Source: Trichomonas tenax
Taxonomy: Eukaryota; Parabasalia; Trichomonadida; Trichomonadidae
Direction: 5' to 3'
Assembly: GCA_023091735.1 (NCBI GenBank)
Contig: JALKBU010000082.1
Coordinates: 26,544 to 90,543, forward strand
Length of the DNA stretch: 64,000 nucleotides
The notes beneath the pieces are model-generated. The model had not been told where the DNA came from. It was given only the letters and a program-made list of their open reading frames with translations, and made no database searches. The position numbers and the translations under genes are program-made. Below are positions 9,290 through 18,334 of the stretch, one piece after another; within the stretch, counting starts at the first letter, position 1; each line of letters starts with the position of its first letter.

Positions 9290-10127
9290 GTCCTAAAAGA
9301 ACTTGATGAGAATGTATATTATTTAAAGATCAAGAATTCCCACTCAGATGCATTGTTGTCAAATCATGTTTGCTGTTTAAGCGATACAACTATTTCAGCT
9401 CTTATGCTTCACTCTCATTTATCTTGCAATTTTGAAAACAATATGATATAAAATTTGTTATCAATTTTCTCTTTGAATGCTTTATACTTTCTCTTAATTA
9501 CAAGCTTGAAATTGCATATATTGATATGCATACTAAAATTGCATTGACCCCCTTTTTGCATATTTAATATTGTCCAGGTCTATATTACGCAGGGACCTGC
9601 AAATATCTTTCTCTTCTCTGTGACAATACAGAGAACAAACATTTGACTTCACCTTTAAAAATTTTAGAAAAGTGAGAGTTGACCTCCTTTTTGCACACTT
9701 ATGCTTTTATGATGAATTTATCATTTTGACAGGTAAATAATTTATCAATCGAAAACCTAAAATGGCCAGAAGTTACATACTGCCCTGTTGGATGTAGGTT
9801 TTGACAAATCAAAATAATTTTCAAAATGAATACGCAATCAGATTAAAAGCAATACAGTAACATTATAGATAACTTCATGTTAATACATGGCATTAATTCA
9901 GATGCGATAAACATATCTATTTAATTTAATAAGTATGCTTCTAGCTCATTGATATATATCGGGAATTACCATTTAAGGCATTCCATTGCCTCAAAGTTAT
10001 GCTTGTTTTTAGGCAATAACAGATGAGTTTTTGAATCATAAAAAAATATTTTGTTGTAAACTTTGCAAAGTGATTCAAAATCATTTTTGTATTTTCTTTA
10101 TTAACTCATTATTTTAAGCAGATATAG
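9290..10127. other. Intergenic region
   Basis: AT-rich, no supported ORF. Two similar phrases containing GACC(T/C)CCTTTTTGCA occur about 140 bp apart (near 9546 and 9685) with unrelated DNA between. Possibly further decayed gene or transposon sequence. Confidence 0.35.
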
Positions 10128-10141
10128 TTTGTAAAGTGTCA
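10128..10141 (+). promoter_or_regulatory. TTTGTAAAGTGTCA promoter-like element
   Basis: Differs by one base from the element before the glucanotransferase gene. It lies 136 nt before the ATG of the ankyrin pseudogene, farther than in living genes. Confidence 0.35.
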
Positions 10142-11296
10142 AATCGGGTTCTCAATTTTTTGACAATAATCGTCATTTAATTTTTTTACTTGGTCAGAAT
10201 AAAGTTATTATGTAACAGAAATCCTAAATTTACCAATTTTGGTCGCTAAAATACGATTTTGATACTTTCAAACACATATGTCGAAAAGTGATGTTTACCA
10301 ATTCATTTTTGACAAAGCTGTATTCTTTATGAACTCCACTGAGCTTCTGAAAATATCGGATGCTGAGATTCCCCCGGCGTTTGTTAAACACATTCAAGTT
10401 GAGAAAGTAATATTTGACGAGCGTTTTTCAAAATTAGATCCAATTAGCGCTTTTAACAAAATAAGTGTATTTATCGATGATAAGTCATGTAGTTTAAGTT
10501 ACATCAAAGCTTAATTTGGATCTTGTTTTTCAAAAATTTGAAGAATTACGAATTTCATTTACAGTTGGACAAGATTTGTAAACAGTATAAATACAGTTCT
10601 TTAAGCTCTACTGAGCAGCTTTTAGACGATGCCAAGAGTGTGGAGGAAAATCCATTTGCAAAATATGCGGCGATAAATTTATACCATTAATAAAAGGAGA
10701 TACAAAATATTTTTCGGTACTATTATCAAATGACATAAATAGACTCCAGTTAGAACTTGAACACCAAAATATTGAAAGAATCAGATGCTCAAATATTTAT
10801 ATTATGAATACGGTTTATAATCTTGCAAGTTTTGTTTGTCAATATGGCTCATTTGAATCTTATGAATTTTTAAATTCTTTAGGCCTAGATTTTACACCTG
10901 ATAATTTGGAATTTGCAGTCTGTGGTGATAATTTTAGCATTATTGAATCACTCAGCTTTAAGTTTGATGATTTTGAACAATGCCTTTCTGAACAATACCT
11001 TTCAATCGCTTACGAAAATCATTGGAACTCAATTGCAGAATAGTTTATGGAAAATTTCCAAATTCAGAACCTTTCAGAATCCGCATTGCATAATTTCATT
11101 AATTGCAATTTTAGAGCATTTTTTAATATAATTGCAAAATATGATGTTTTTAACAAAGAAATGAGTACCCAATTATTGCTCTCATCAATTGAAACTGAGT
11201 CCATTAAAATAGTTCAATATATAATTGAACATGGAGCAGATATCAATAATAAATCAATTTATTAAGTTTATTTGATTTTCATTATTGCATGTAATC

Positions 11297-11618
11297 AATC
11301 ATTCACATTTTATCATCTTTATGATATAGAAACAATCAATAATATTTTATTATCGTTATGATATGAAATCCCTTTATCAATTGCAGTTGAAACGAAATCT
11401 CTCGAAATCGTCCAATATCTTGTTGAGCATGGTGCCGATGTTAACATCAAAGAAATCAATCATTCACATTTTATCATCTTTATTAAATACATCTCCATTA
11501 TCAATTGCAGTTGAAAAGAAATCTCTCGAAATTGTTAAATATCTCGTTGAACATGGTGCTGATGTTAACAAGAAAGTAATCAATCATTTGCATTTTATCA
11601 TCTTTATGATATGACATC
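11297..11618 (+). repeat. Ankyrin-unit tandem repeat with a 37-bp spacer repeat
   Basis: Units starting TCAATTGCAGTTGAAA repeat 124 bp apart (11379 and 11503), longer than the 99 bp of a normal ankyrin unit and not a multiple of three. The extra length is a spacer that begins AATCATTCACATTTTATC, present near 11297, 11458, 11582 and 11619, and again at 13947 and 13984 beyond the inserted element. Confidence 0.6.
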
Positions 11619-11626
11619 AATCATTC

Positions 11627-13945
11627 GGGTTATTTTGGGTTCCCAAAAAACGATTATTTTTCCCAGAATTTGGGACTTTTTTGGGAAATAAAGTTCGAAA
11701 ATTTTGACGATTATTCCAAAAACAAGAATTCGAAATATCTCTGTATATGTTTCATACATTGAAATACAACTTCTATGATAGATATATGTGACCAAATGCG
11801 CATAAGGCTATAATAATGTTCACATCTGATTACATTCTTTTGGTCGTAATTTGGACTAATTAGTGAGAAAATTTTGATATTTTGATGTAGATTTGTAATA
11901 TATCATTATACTATGTACTGCCAATATAAGTATATTCTAATTATATCTATATCTCATGCTCACTTTTTTTGAGTTTTTATATTTCGATATAGTTATGAGT
12001 TGAAGACTGTTACACATCTTTTTATGATGTGGTATTATCTGTTTATGGCACTACAAAACATGAAAATTACAACTAAAACACCAACATATTCGATGCCTAC
12101 CATACAGAATGAAATATCATTGGAAATGTCACATTTCTTGTTCATTTTCCCGAACTCATTGATGTTCTGGATGAGACGGACATTAAATGCGTTATTTTCA
12201 AAGTTATTTGATCCTTTGGTTTATAACCTAGGCTTAATAAGCTACTTTACAGCATTTTGTTGATTAGCATGTGAATGCATAGTCAGCAGAGGTACTGTGC
12301 TTTTTAGATTCGCTAAAAAATGTACGAATCAGGCGAATCTGCTTTATTTTATCAGAAACATCTATGTTTCAATCCATTTTATCCTTCTCTATACCAATGA
12401 AGACAAAATGGAATTAAATACAGTTGTTTATAGTCTTTTTAAATAAGTTTGATAATATCGAATAGAATTTTGACGCTTTTGTCGCTAGTGAGCAATGTGC
12501 GGTGTATGTGAATGAATTTGGCGCTATACTTATTAACATATATCGTTAATTTTGAAATCAACTTTATTGAAAACTTAGTAAAAATGACTAATTCGTCAAT
12601 AAATAGATTACAAATATGTATTATCACATCCACACATGATAATAAAGCTATTATTATTTTTGACATTTTGACAAAATCACTTTACATTGTCCAAAATATT
12701 CATCATAAGAAATTTTGTTATTTAGACTGTTGCTGATCGATTGCTCTGCATAGGATGGATATATATAAGTGCAAAATCATCTGCACGTAACAGGATCAAA
12801 TTTTATTGAGATATGTTTGTATCAAGCTCTATATATCGTTAAAAACATATGTAACTCTATTATCTGGATGCACAGAAAAAGCAGTGCTTAGCATTAAATC
12901 CACAAAATATTGACTATTCGGTATCAAGAGAATTTTCGATGTCGGAGGAGTTTTATATTGTACAAATTTTCACATAAGCGATATAATGACTCATAGATGT
13001 ATATGATAGATTATATACATATAATACTATATATCATACTTTGTTAACATGCATATAAATCAAATATATAGCGCTCTATGATGGCATTTTTACATTGGTG
13101 AAATGTCACTTTTATTTAAAATGATTGGCATTCCCCCATAATATAATTATTTTTATTCTGTTAAATTGCTATTTTCGTATAATATGCAGATAACCAAATA
13201 TAATATATTATATTCTATCTTCCATCTTGCTGTATACATGATTATCAATTTTACAAAAGAACCCATAACTGTTAACCAAAACGAGACAACAATGTATAGA
13301 ATCTCAATAAAAATACAAATCCTATTGAACAAGTGCATTACTCTGAAATTTTCTTTCGAATCACAAATTGATTATTTCAAAATTGAAAATTGAAAGGAAA
13401 CAACATCAAAATTCTACAAAGCATCCACATGAAAGCAATTTCTAACATTTGTATCTAGAAAATCAATTATTTAGCGATAATTTTAAATTACCATATTATA
13501 TAATCTGATTTATATCAGTATAACCATAGAATAATAATATAATGATGGTTGGTACTACTGTGCACTTATTCATATTGAATAATATGCCATTTTGGATATA
13601 CTTTAAATATTGAAAAAATATCAATTACCGACAACAATAGATGAATCATTGATATATTGTTATAACAGTAATAAATTTTTATTTTCTAAAATATTATAGG
13701 TTAAATATGGATTATTGGAGAATATCGAAATTAGATTTCGACAAATATCAGATTTAACAAGATATAGCTATCAAACAATTTGGCTTTATAAGGCACTTGT
13801 TTGATATATATAGATGATTCAAGAATATATCACATTTTTGAAAAAAAAATTCAAAATTTTTCGAACCTTATTTCCTAAAAAAATCCCAAATTCTGAGGAA
13901 AAATAATCGTTTTTTGGGACTTTTTTTGGGAACCCAGAATAACCC
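11627..13945. mobile_element. 2.3-kb element with ~85-bp terminal inverted repeats (hAT-like, non-autonomous)
   Basis: The left end GGGTTATTTTGGGTTCCC and the right end, read in reverse, GGGTTATTCTGGGTTCCC begin inverted repeats of about 82 bp (11627-11708) and 95 bp (13851-13945); the right one has a 12-nt insertion. The insertion sits in the ankyrin spacer repeat, and AATCATTC is duplicated on both sides (11619-11626 and 13947-13954, one extra A on the right). An 8-bp duplication suggests a hAT-like element, but the spacer is itself repeated locally, so the duplication is less certain than for the Mutator-like copies. The interior is AT-rich with no transposase-like ORF. Confidence 0.75.
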
Positions 13946-14093
13946 AAATCATTCACATTTTATCATCATTATGATATAGAATCAATCATTCACATTTTAT
14001 CCTCATTATGATATAAGACTCCATTATCAATTGCAGTTGAAATGAAATTTCTCGAAATCGTTCAATTCCTAAAATTGAATGGAGCAACTGACT

Positions 14094-14272
14094 GATTTCA
14101 CATCTTATGTAGTGTGTCTGGATAATTTTCAGCATCTCGGTCTAGGAGATGATATTTAAAAGGTCTGATTTTATTTTGGATATTTGACAGCTTAATTTTG
14201 AAATATGAATTAGAATGAATTTTTCATATCGCATTGCGATAAAAATTATTTCATATTTTTTTGTAATATAAA
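14094..14272. other. Intergenic region
   Basis: Short AT-rich gap between the last ankyrin fragment and the SAPS-like gene. Nothing else seen. Confidence 0.4.
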
Positions 14273-14283
14273 TTTACATGACA
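14273..14283 (+). promoter_or_regulatory. TTTACATGACA promoter-like element
   Basis: Perfect TTTACATGACA ending 29 nt before the ATG at 14313. The same 11-mer occurs inside both Mutator-like elements and upstream of the BORCS5-like gene. Confidence 0.5.
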
Positions 14284-14312
14284 AAAAGTATTTGGAAAAA
14301 AAATTGACGCAA

Positions 14313-15686
14313 ATGTCTTGGAGTTCAAATCGTGAGATTATTAAACGTTTTGAATCAGAGGCAGAGCGTGGAACTTTGACACTCGAAAGTCTTTTAAAAG
14401 AAGACTGTTTTATTAATGCTCTTGGCCAGCATCTCGAAAATATTTCAAGTTTTGTTGCCAAAAACGTTCCAACATTGATTAAAATGGCTATACATTTAGA
14501 AGAAACACCTAATGGTGTTGATCCAAACAGGTGTTGTAAAGCCCTTGTCTCACATAATTCAAAAATCATTGACGCTTTAGTTAACGACGCCAATGTTGTC
14601 ACATTGCTAACAAACTCTATAACTCAGGATATTTACTATCCCAACTATTTCAAAATTCTTCAATTTGCGATAGATTCAGATTTTCTTAGCAAAATACCAG
14701 AACCTGATATATTTTTTCAAAACCTCGTGAACAAAATCAATAACCAGAACGTTTTTCAATTTTTAACAAATATTAGAAATCATTACGATTGGTTATATAA
14801 AGTTGAAGCAGACAAAAAGCTCATGGCGAAGATATACGATGAAGAATATACAGTTTCGTGCTGTTTACGTCTCATCGTATCGCTTCTTGAAGGTTGTGAA
14901 ACAAACGATTTAATTACACGGCTTTCTTCTTTCGACAATTTCAAGTTGATATTCGAAACAGGAATCGATGCACCTACATATGATATATCAGAGAAAGCTT
15001 TTAAGATATTATCTCTGATGTTAAGAACTTCACAAGATGATAATCAAGAAAACAGCAAAGAACTCACACAATTTGATAAGATAGTACTTTATTTACAAGA
15101 AAATGTCAATAAATTATGCGATTTTATCCTGAGAAATGACGAATTTCTTGGTGATAAATGCCACGCTGTTGAAATCATTCACGATATTGTTGAAGTTAGT
15201 GGAAAATGTTCAGAGTGTATACTCGATGTACTAAGTCTCTTATTTAAACTGTTTTTCAAGCAGCCAACTAATTCATTCTTACACTGCGCGTTTTTGGCCC
15301 TTTTTGAGATCATACTAGAACTAAATTCGAAGATTTGGTCAAAAGTTGTTAGTGATTTGAATATAATGCAGAAAATGATAGAAGAACACAATAATATGAA
15401 TTTGATTACTGTAAATTACCATGGTTTTATTATAAAGATATCTGAAAATCTTCGTCAGAGACTCACAGAAGCTGAAATCGAGATACCAGAAAATTTTAAA
15501 AAATTCGTTGATGAAGTTGTTGAACCAACTCTCAAACGATGCGAAACATCCTATGGAGGCAATGTTCCAAAGATTGATGATACTACTAGTTCACATTTCT
15601 TAGAATCAAAGACAATTGTTGATGACGACTTTGAAGATGTTGCTGATCCAAACGATAATTCTGAAGAAGAAGAGGAAGAGAGCTGA
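14313..15686 (+). CDS. SAPS-family (SIT4/PP6-associated) protein-like
   Basis: 457 residues, nearly all helical. The N-terminus has the arrangement of SAPS proteins (a short lead, LTLESLLKED, a region where partner proteins read QN-KL-FL, then DALVNDANVVTLL). The middle is an armadillo/HEAT-like solenoid, and the end is acidic (DDDFEDVADPNDNSEEEEEES) as in PP6 regulatory subunits. SAPS proteins hold the Sit4/PP6 phosphatase catalytic subunit. Sequence similarity is weak and the protein is shorter than human PPP6R, so a generic helical-repeat protein remains possible. The start is the ATG at 14313; an upstream in-frame TTG is not credible. Confidence 0.55.
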   Translation: MSWSSNREIIKRFESEAERGTLTLESLLKEDCFINALGQHLENISSFVAKNVPTLIKMAIHLEETPNGVDPNRCCKALVSHNSKIIDALVNDANVVTLLTNSITQDIYYPNYFKILQFAIDSDFLSKIPEPDIFFQNLVNKINNQNVFQFLTNIRNHYDWLYKVEADKKLMAKIYDEEYTVSCCLRLIVSLLEGCETNDLITRLSSFDNFKLIFETGIDAPTYDISEKAFKILSLMLRTSQDDNQENSKELTQFDKIVLYLQENVNKLCDFILRNDEFLGDKCHAVEIIHDIVEVSGKCSECILDVLSLLFKLFFKQPTNSFLHCAFLALFEIILELNSKIWSKVVSDLNIMQKMIEEHNNMNLITVNYHGFIIKISENLRQRLTEAEIEIPENFKKFVDEVVEPTLKRCETSYGGNVPKIDDTTSSHFLESKTIVDDDFEDVADPNDNSEEEEEES

Positions 15687-16048
15687 TTGAATTAAATTCG
15701 GATATACTTGTTTTTTAATCTGTTTCAGGTTATTTAATAAATTTGTTATTTCGTTTCATATCAACATTTACATGAAGATACCGCCTCAAGTCTTGTTATT
15801 ATATAAGTTCTTTTCGTTAAATAATATCAAATTTTCTCGAATGAATTATTACGAAGAGCACAATAGTTAAAGTGATATTTGGCATTTCTATTTTTGTTTG
15901 AAATGTTGATTTATGGTTAACAGAGCTCAAATGAAGAAGAAGAAAACAACATATATTGAAGTATTTTACATATCAGATCTGTAATTTACGTGCCAAATTT
16001 ACCAAATAGTTTTCCGGAAATATTATAGATTTCGTATTATATGATAGT
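15687..16048. other. Intergenic region
   Basis: 3' flank of the SAPS-like gene; AT-rich with no gene. It ends at the foldback element. Confidence 0.4.
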
Positions 16049-16242
16049 ATATGTGTTTTGTTTGTCGACAAGTCACTTCGTAAAGTGTCAGATTGTCAGA
16101 TTTTCGGCATTGAAAAATAGTAAAAAAGATTAAAAATTCATTTTGTCAAGTAAAATTTTATTTGCCAAATAAAAAATAGTTGTCAGATTCGAAATTAGAG
16201 GGGGGAGTATTCAAATTTGAAATTTAAAAAGCGTGCTTTTCG

Positions 16243-16306
16243 TCCATTTCTGCTGTTGTGTGCAACTATGCCACACTGCATGGCTGCGCGCAGCAGCAGA
16301 AATGGA
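16243..16306. repeat. Hairpin 1 of the foldback element
   Basis: TCCATTTCTGCTG at 16243-16255 pairs perfectly with CAGCAGAAATGGA at 16294-16306, and the stem continues inward through about 10 more mostly G-U or Watson-Crick pairs (TTGTGTGCA against TGCGCGCAG). The stem is GC-rich for this genome. Confidence 0.75.
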
Positions 16307-16390
16307 TGCCTTAGGGATACATAGATACCAGACATTCACCAGCTAAAGAAGCAAAAAACACAGCTTTGTCCTCGCATATAATTTAAAATA

Positions 16391-16497
16391 AAAAAAGCGT
16401 GCTTTTCGTCCATTTTTGCTGCTGTGTGCAATTGCATCACACTGTGTGGCTGCGCACAGCAGAAAACATGTAGGAAAAGCACTTTTTCAAAGTCGAT
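16391..16497. repeat. Hairpin 2 of the foldback element
   Basis: AAAAAGCGTGCTTTTCGTCC... pairs with ...GGAAAAGCACTTTTT across a stem of about 40 positions with some mismatches; the inner part is TGCTGCTGTGTGCA against TGCGCACAGCA. Related in sequence to hairpins 1 and 5. Confidence 0.65.
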
Positions 16498-16650
16498 TGA
16501 AAATCTAAATTATTTTGACATAGACCGAGATCCCTCATTTCTTTAACAAGTAAATCCTTAGCATCACATGAATCTAAGTCAATCATCCGCTGAAGAAGCA
16601 AGGGATCTTCTGTTTTTTTGCCGAGATAACTTCGATTCACAAAAATATTT

Positions 16651-16732
16651 TGCTTTTTAGTCATCTTTGATACTGAGCACATCTACCACACATATGATAG
16701 CTGCACACAGTATCAAAGATGTCTAAAAAGCA
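16651..16732. repeat. Hairpin 3 of the foldback element
   Basis: The 25-nt arms at 16651-16675 and 16708-16732 pair at 24 positions (core CATCTTTGATACTG against CAGTATCAAAGATG) around a 32-nt loop. The stem is of microRNA-precursor size. Confidence 0.75.
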
Positions 16733-16760
16733 GATTTTTTTAAAAAAATCAATCGACATG

Positions 16761-16873
16761 ATTTCGGCAAAGGCTGATGTTTTTCGCTTCTTTAGCTAGT
16801 GACTTCTTAGAGATACATAGATCTCAGATATTCACCAGCTAAAGAAGCGAAAAACATCAGCCTTTGCCGAAAT
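16761..16873. repeat. Hairpin 4: perfect 37-bp inverted repeat
   Basis: The arms 16761-16797 and 16837-16873 are perfect reverse complements over 37 bp (outer ATTTCGGCAAAGG, inner CTTCTTTAGCT) around a 39-nt spacer. A diverged copy of the right half of this hairpin, from TTAGGGATACATAGATACC to AGCTAAAGAAGC, sits unpaired at about 16311-16360. Confidence 0.85.
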
Positions 16874-16902
16874 TACTTCGATGCACAACTTTCTTCTTGA
16901 AA

Positions 16903-16985
16903 GTGTTTTTAACCCATTTCTGCTGCTGCGCGCAGCCATGCAGTGTGGCATATCTGCACACAACAGCAGAAATGGGTTAAAAGCA
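16903..16985. repeat. Hairpin 5 of the foldback element
   Basis: AACCCATTTCTGCTG at 16911-16925 pairs perfectly with CAGCAGAAATGGGTT at 16964-16978. The stem extends both ways to about 33 positions (outer GTG/CAC, inner CTGCGCGCAG against CTGCACACAA). Confidence 0.75.
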
Positions 16986-17217
16986 CCTATATAACGTAAT
17001 TTATTTCTCTCACATCAAATTCAAATAGATATTCACCCTTTATTATTATTTTTTTTTTTTTTTTTTTGATATTTTTCGCTTAACATTAAAAGGTCACCTT
17101 TTAAATTCTAACAATCCGACACTTTACAACGTGACTCGTTGACACGCAAAACATATGAGGTATAGTTTGTGTTTATATTATTTAAAACATATGTTAATGC
17201 TTTGATATATAGAAGAA

Positions 17218-18214
17218 TGGAGTTTAATGGAATAAAAAAAATTATTGGAATAAAGTGAATTTGGAATCAAACCCTATTTTGGAATAACCGCCAATTTGGA
17301 ATAATGACGGTTATTCCATATGCCAAAAATAGGTCGAAAAGTGACAATAATGGAATACCCGAATTATTTGGAATCGCCGAATATTTGGATATGCGCATAA
17401 TGCTCTCAAAATTTGGAATCAACTTCGATATTGGAATTAGGAATAATGGATAATAATGGAATCAAAAATACTTTGGAATAACCGTCAGGGAGTTGGAAAC
17501 ATAATCGCTTTATCCTCAATTCCATTATAAATTGAGATAGCATTATCATCCATAATTTGTGGTAAAAAGGAAAAAGGAAAGACTACCGCGAGTCAAACCC
17601 CCAAACCTCTTCATTAAAGCTTGGAGTGTTTTGCCAATTGAGCTATGACGCGAAGCAATTTGTCTCAATCTTTTTCAGGTATTTAATCGCATGCTAAATA
17701 TTTGGAATCTCAGGATCTTCAAAATCGATGGGCACTTCAAATATAGAGCATATGCAATAACAATGATTAAAAAATCGAAAAGTTAGAAGTGATTTATTCT
17801 GATATCTTTTCATTTTATAGCAAAACTAAATTTTCAATCGATAGAATTCATTGGCTGTCGTCTTGCATATATCATAGCACGCATCAATGTATTCTCTATT
17901 CAACAAAAACGTGTAATCAAAGTTGAAGAATAACTGACATGTAAACAAGCTCGATGTCAGCTAACAACTTATTAATAAGTTGCTATATAACAGAGACCTT
18001 GAGGTCGATTCCTAATTCCATTATTCCACTTTTGATTCCAATTCCGAATTCATTTTGATTCCAAATAATTCGGGTATTCCATTATTGTCACTTTTCGACC
18101 TATTTTTGGCATATGGAATAACCGTCATTATTCCAAATTGGCGGTTATTCCAAAATAGGGTTTGATTCCAAATTCACTTTATTCCAATAATTTTTTTTAT
18201 TCCATTAAACTCCA
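17218..18214. mobile_element. 1-kb element with identical 158-bp terminal inverted repeats
   Basis: The 158-bp ends at 17218-17375 and 18057-18214 are reverse complements with no difference that I can find by eye (outer TGGAGTTTAATGGAATAAAA, inner CCCGAATTATTTGGAATC). The ends and part of the interior are built of reiterated (T)TGGAATNA phrases. There is no transposase ORF. No clear target-site duplication: the left flank ends AGAAGAA and the right flank starts ATCAAGAA. Identity of the two ends suggests recent movement or gene conversion. The middle holds a tRNA-like sequence. Confidence 0.8.
17589..17645 (-). pseudogene. tRNA-like sequence (A and B boxes) inside the 1-kb element
   Basis: On the minus strand TAGCTCAATTGG (17634-17645) fits the tRNA A box, and GGTTTGACTCG (17589-17599) is close to the B box at a normal distance. 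The region between resembles a tRNA (an AGAGGTT phrase after the anticodon arm). The anticodon stem and acceptor stem do not pair well, so a working tRNA is unlikely; a tRNA-derived RNA polymerase III promoter relic fits better. Confidence 0.4.
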
Positions 18215-18334
18215 ATCAAGAAATAAAAAGATGCTGAAAAAATCTACAAAATAAGCGTAAGTAAATATCCCAAAACATCGATAAAAATGATATAAAAAGA
18301 ATCAGTTCGAAAAAACGATAACTTTTAGCAAAAA

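Larger units (their letters stand above)
10278..14093 (+). pseudogene. DUF3447/ankyrin-repeat protein pseudogene split by a transposon
   Basis: The layout follows the trichomonad DUF3447-plus-ankyrin family. An N-terminal piece starts at the ATG at 10278 and stops at 10514; a frame-shifted piece follows; then 10804-11265 is one frame broken by a TAG at 11041-11043 that replaces the family's usual Trp (AE-stop-FMENF). After that come ankyrin units with the core SLEIV(Q/K)YLVEHGADVN at about 11377-11580. The reading frame breaks between units. The coding debris is then cut by the 2.3-kb element at 11627-13945 and ends with a last degenerate ankyrin unit near 14025-14093. Ankyrin arrays bind partner proteins; this copy cannot make one. 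Confidence 0.75.
16049..17156. mobile_element. Foldback element with nested hairpins (~1.1 kb)
   Basis: The outer ends are inverted copies: the left has ATATGTGTTTTG then GTAAAGTGTCAGATTGTCAG near 16080-16100; the right, read in reverse, has ATATGTTTTG then GTAAAGTGTCGGATTGTTAG near 17134-17115. Inside are a second pair of inverted segments (GTGCTTTTCGTCCATTTCTG at the left against GTGCTTTTAACCCATTTCTG at the right) and five hairpins described separately. There is no ORF of note and no clear target duplication (ATAGT occurs near both ends). Boundaries are accurate to about 10 bp. Confidence 0.65.

Noticed and set aside
11297..11618. CRISPR-like array of repeats and spacers
   Set aside because: The units are ankyrin coding repeats with a fixed spacer sequence in a eukaryotic genome, not unique spacers.
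12000..13400. Small frames inside the 2.3-kb element as a transposase
   Set aside because: All are under 90 codons and low-complexity; no DDE-type or hAT dimerisation pattern seen.
16437..16682. 81-codon minus-strand frame in the foldback element
   Set aside because: Explained by the hairpin sequences; no protein family pattern.
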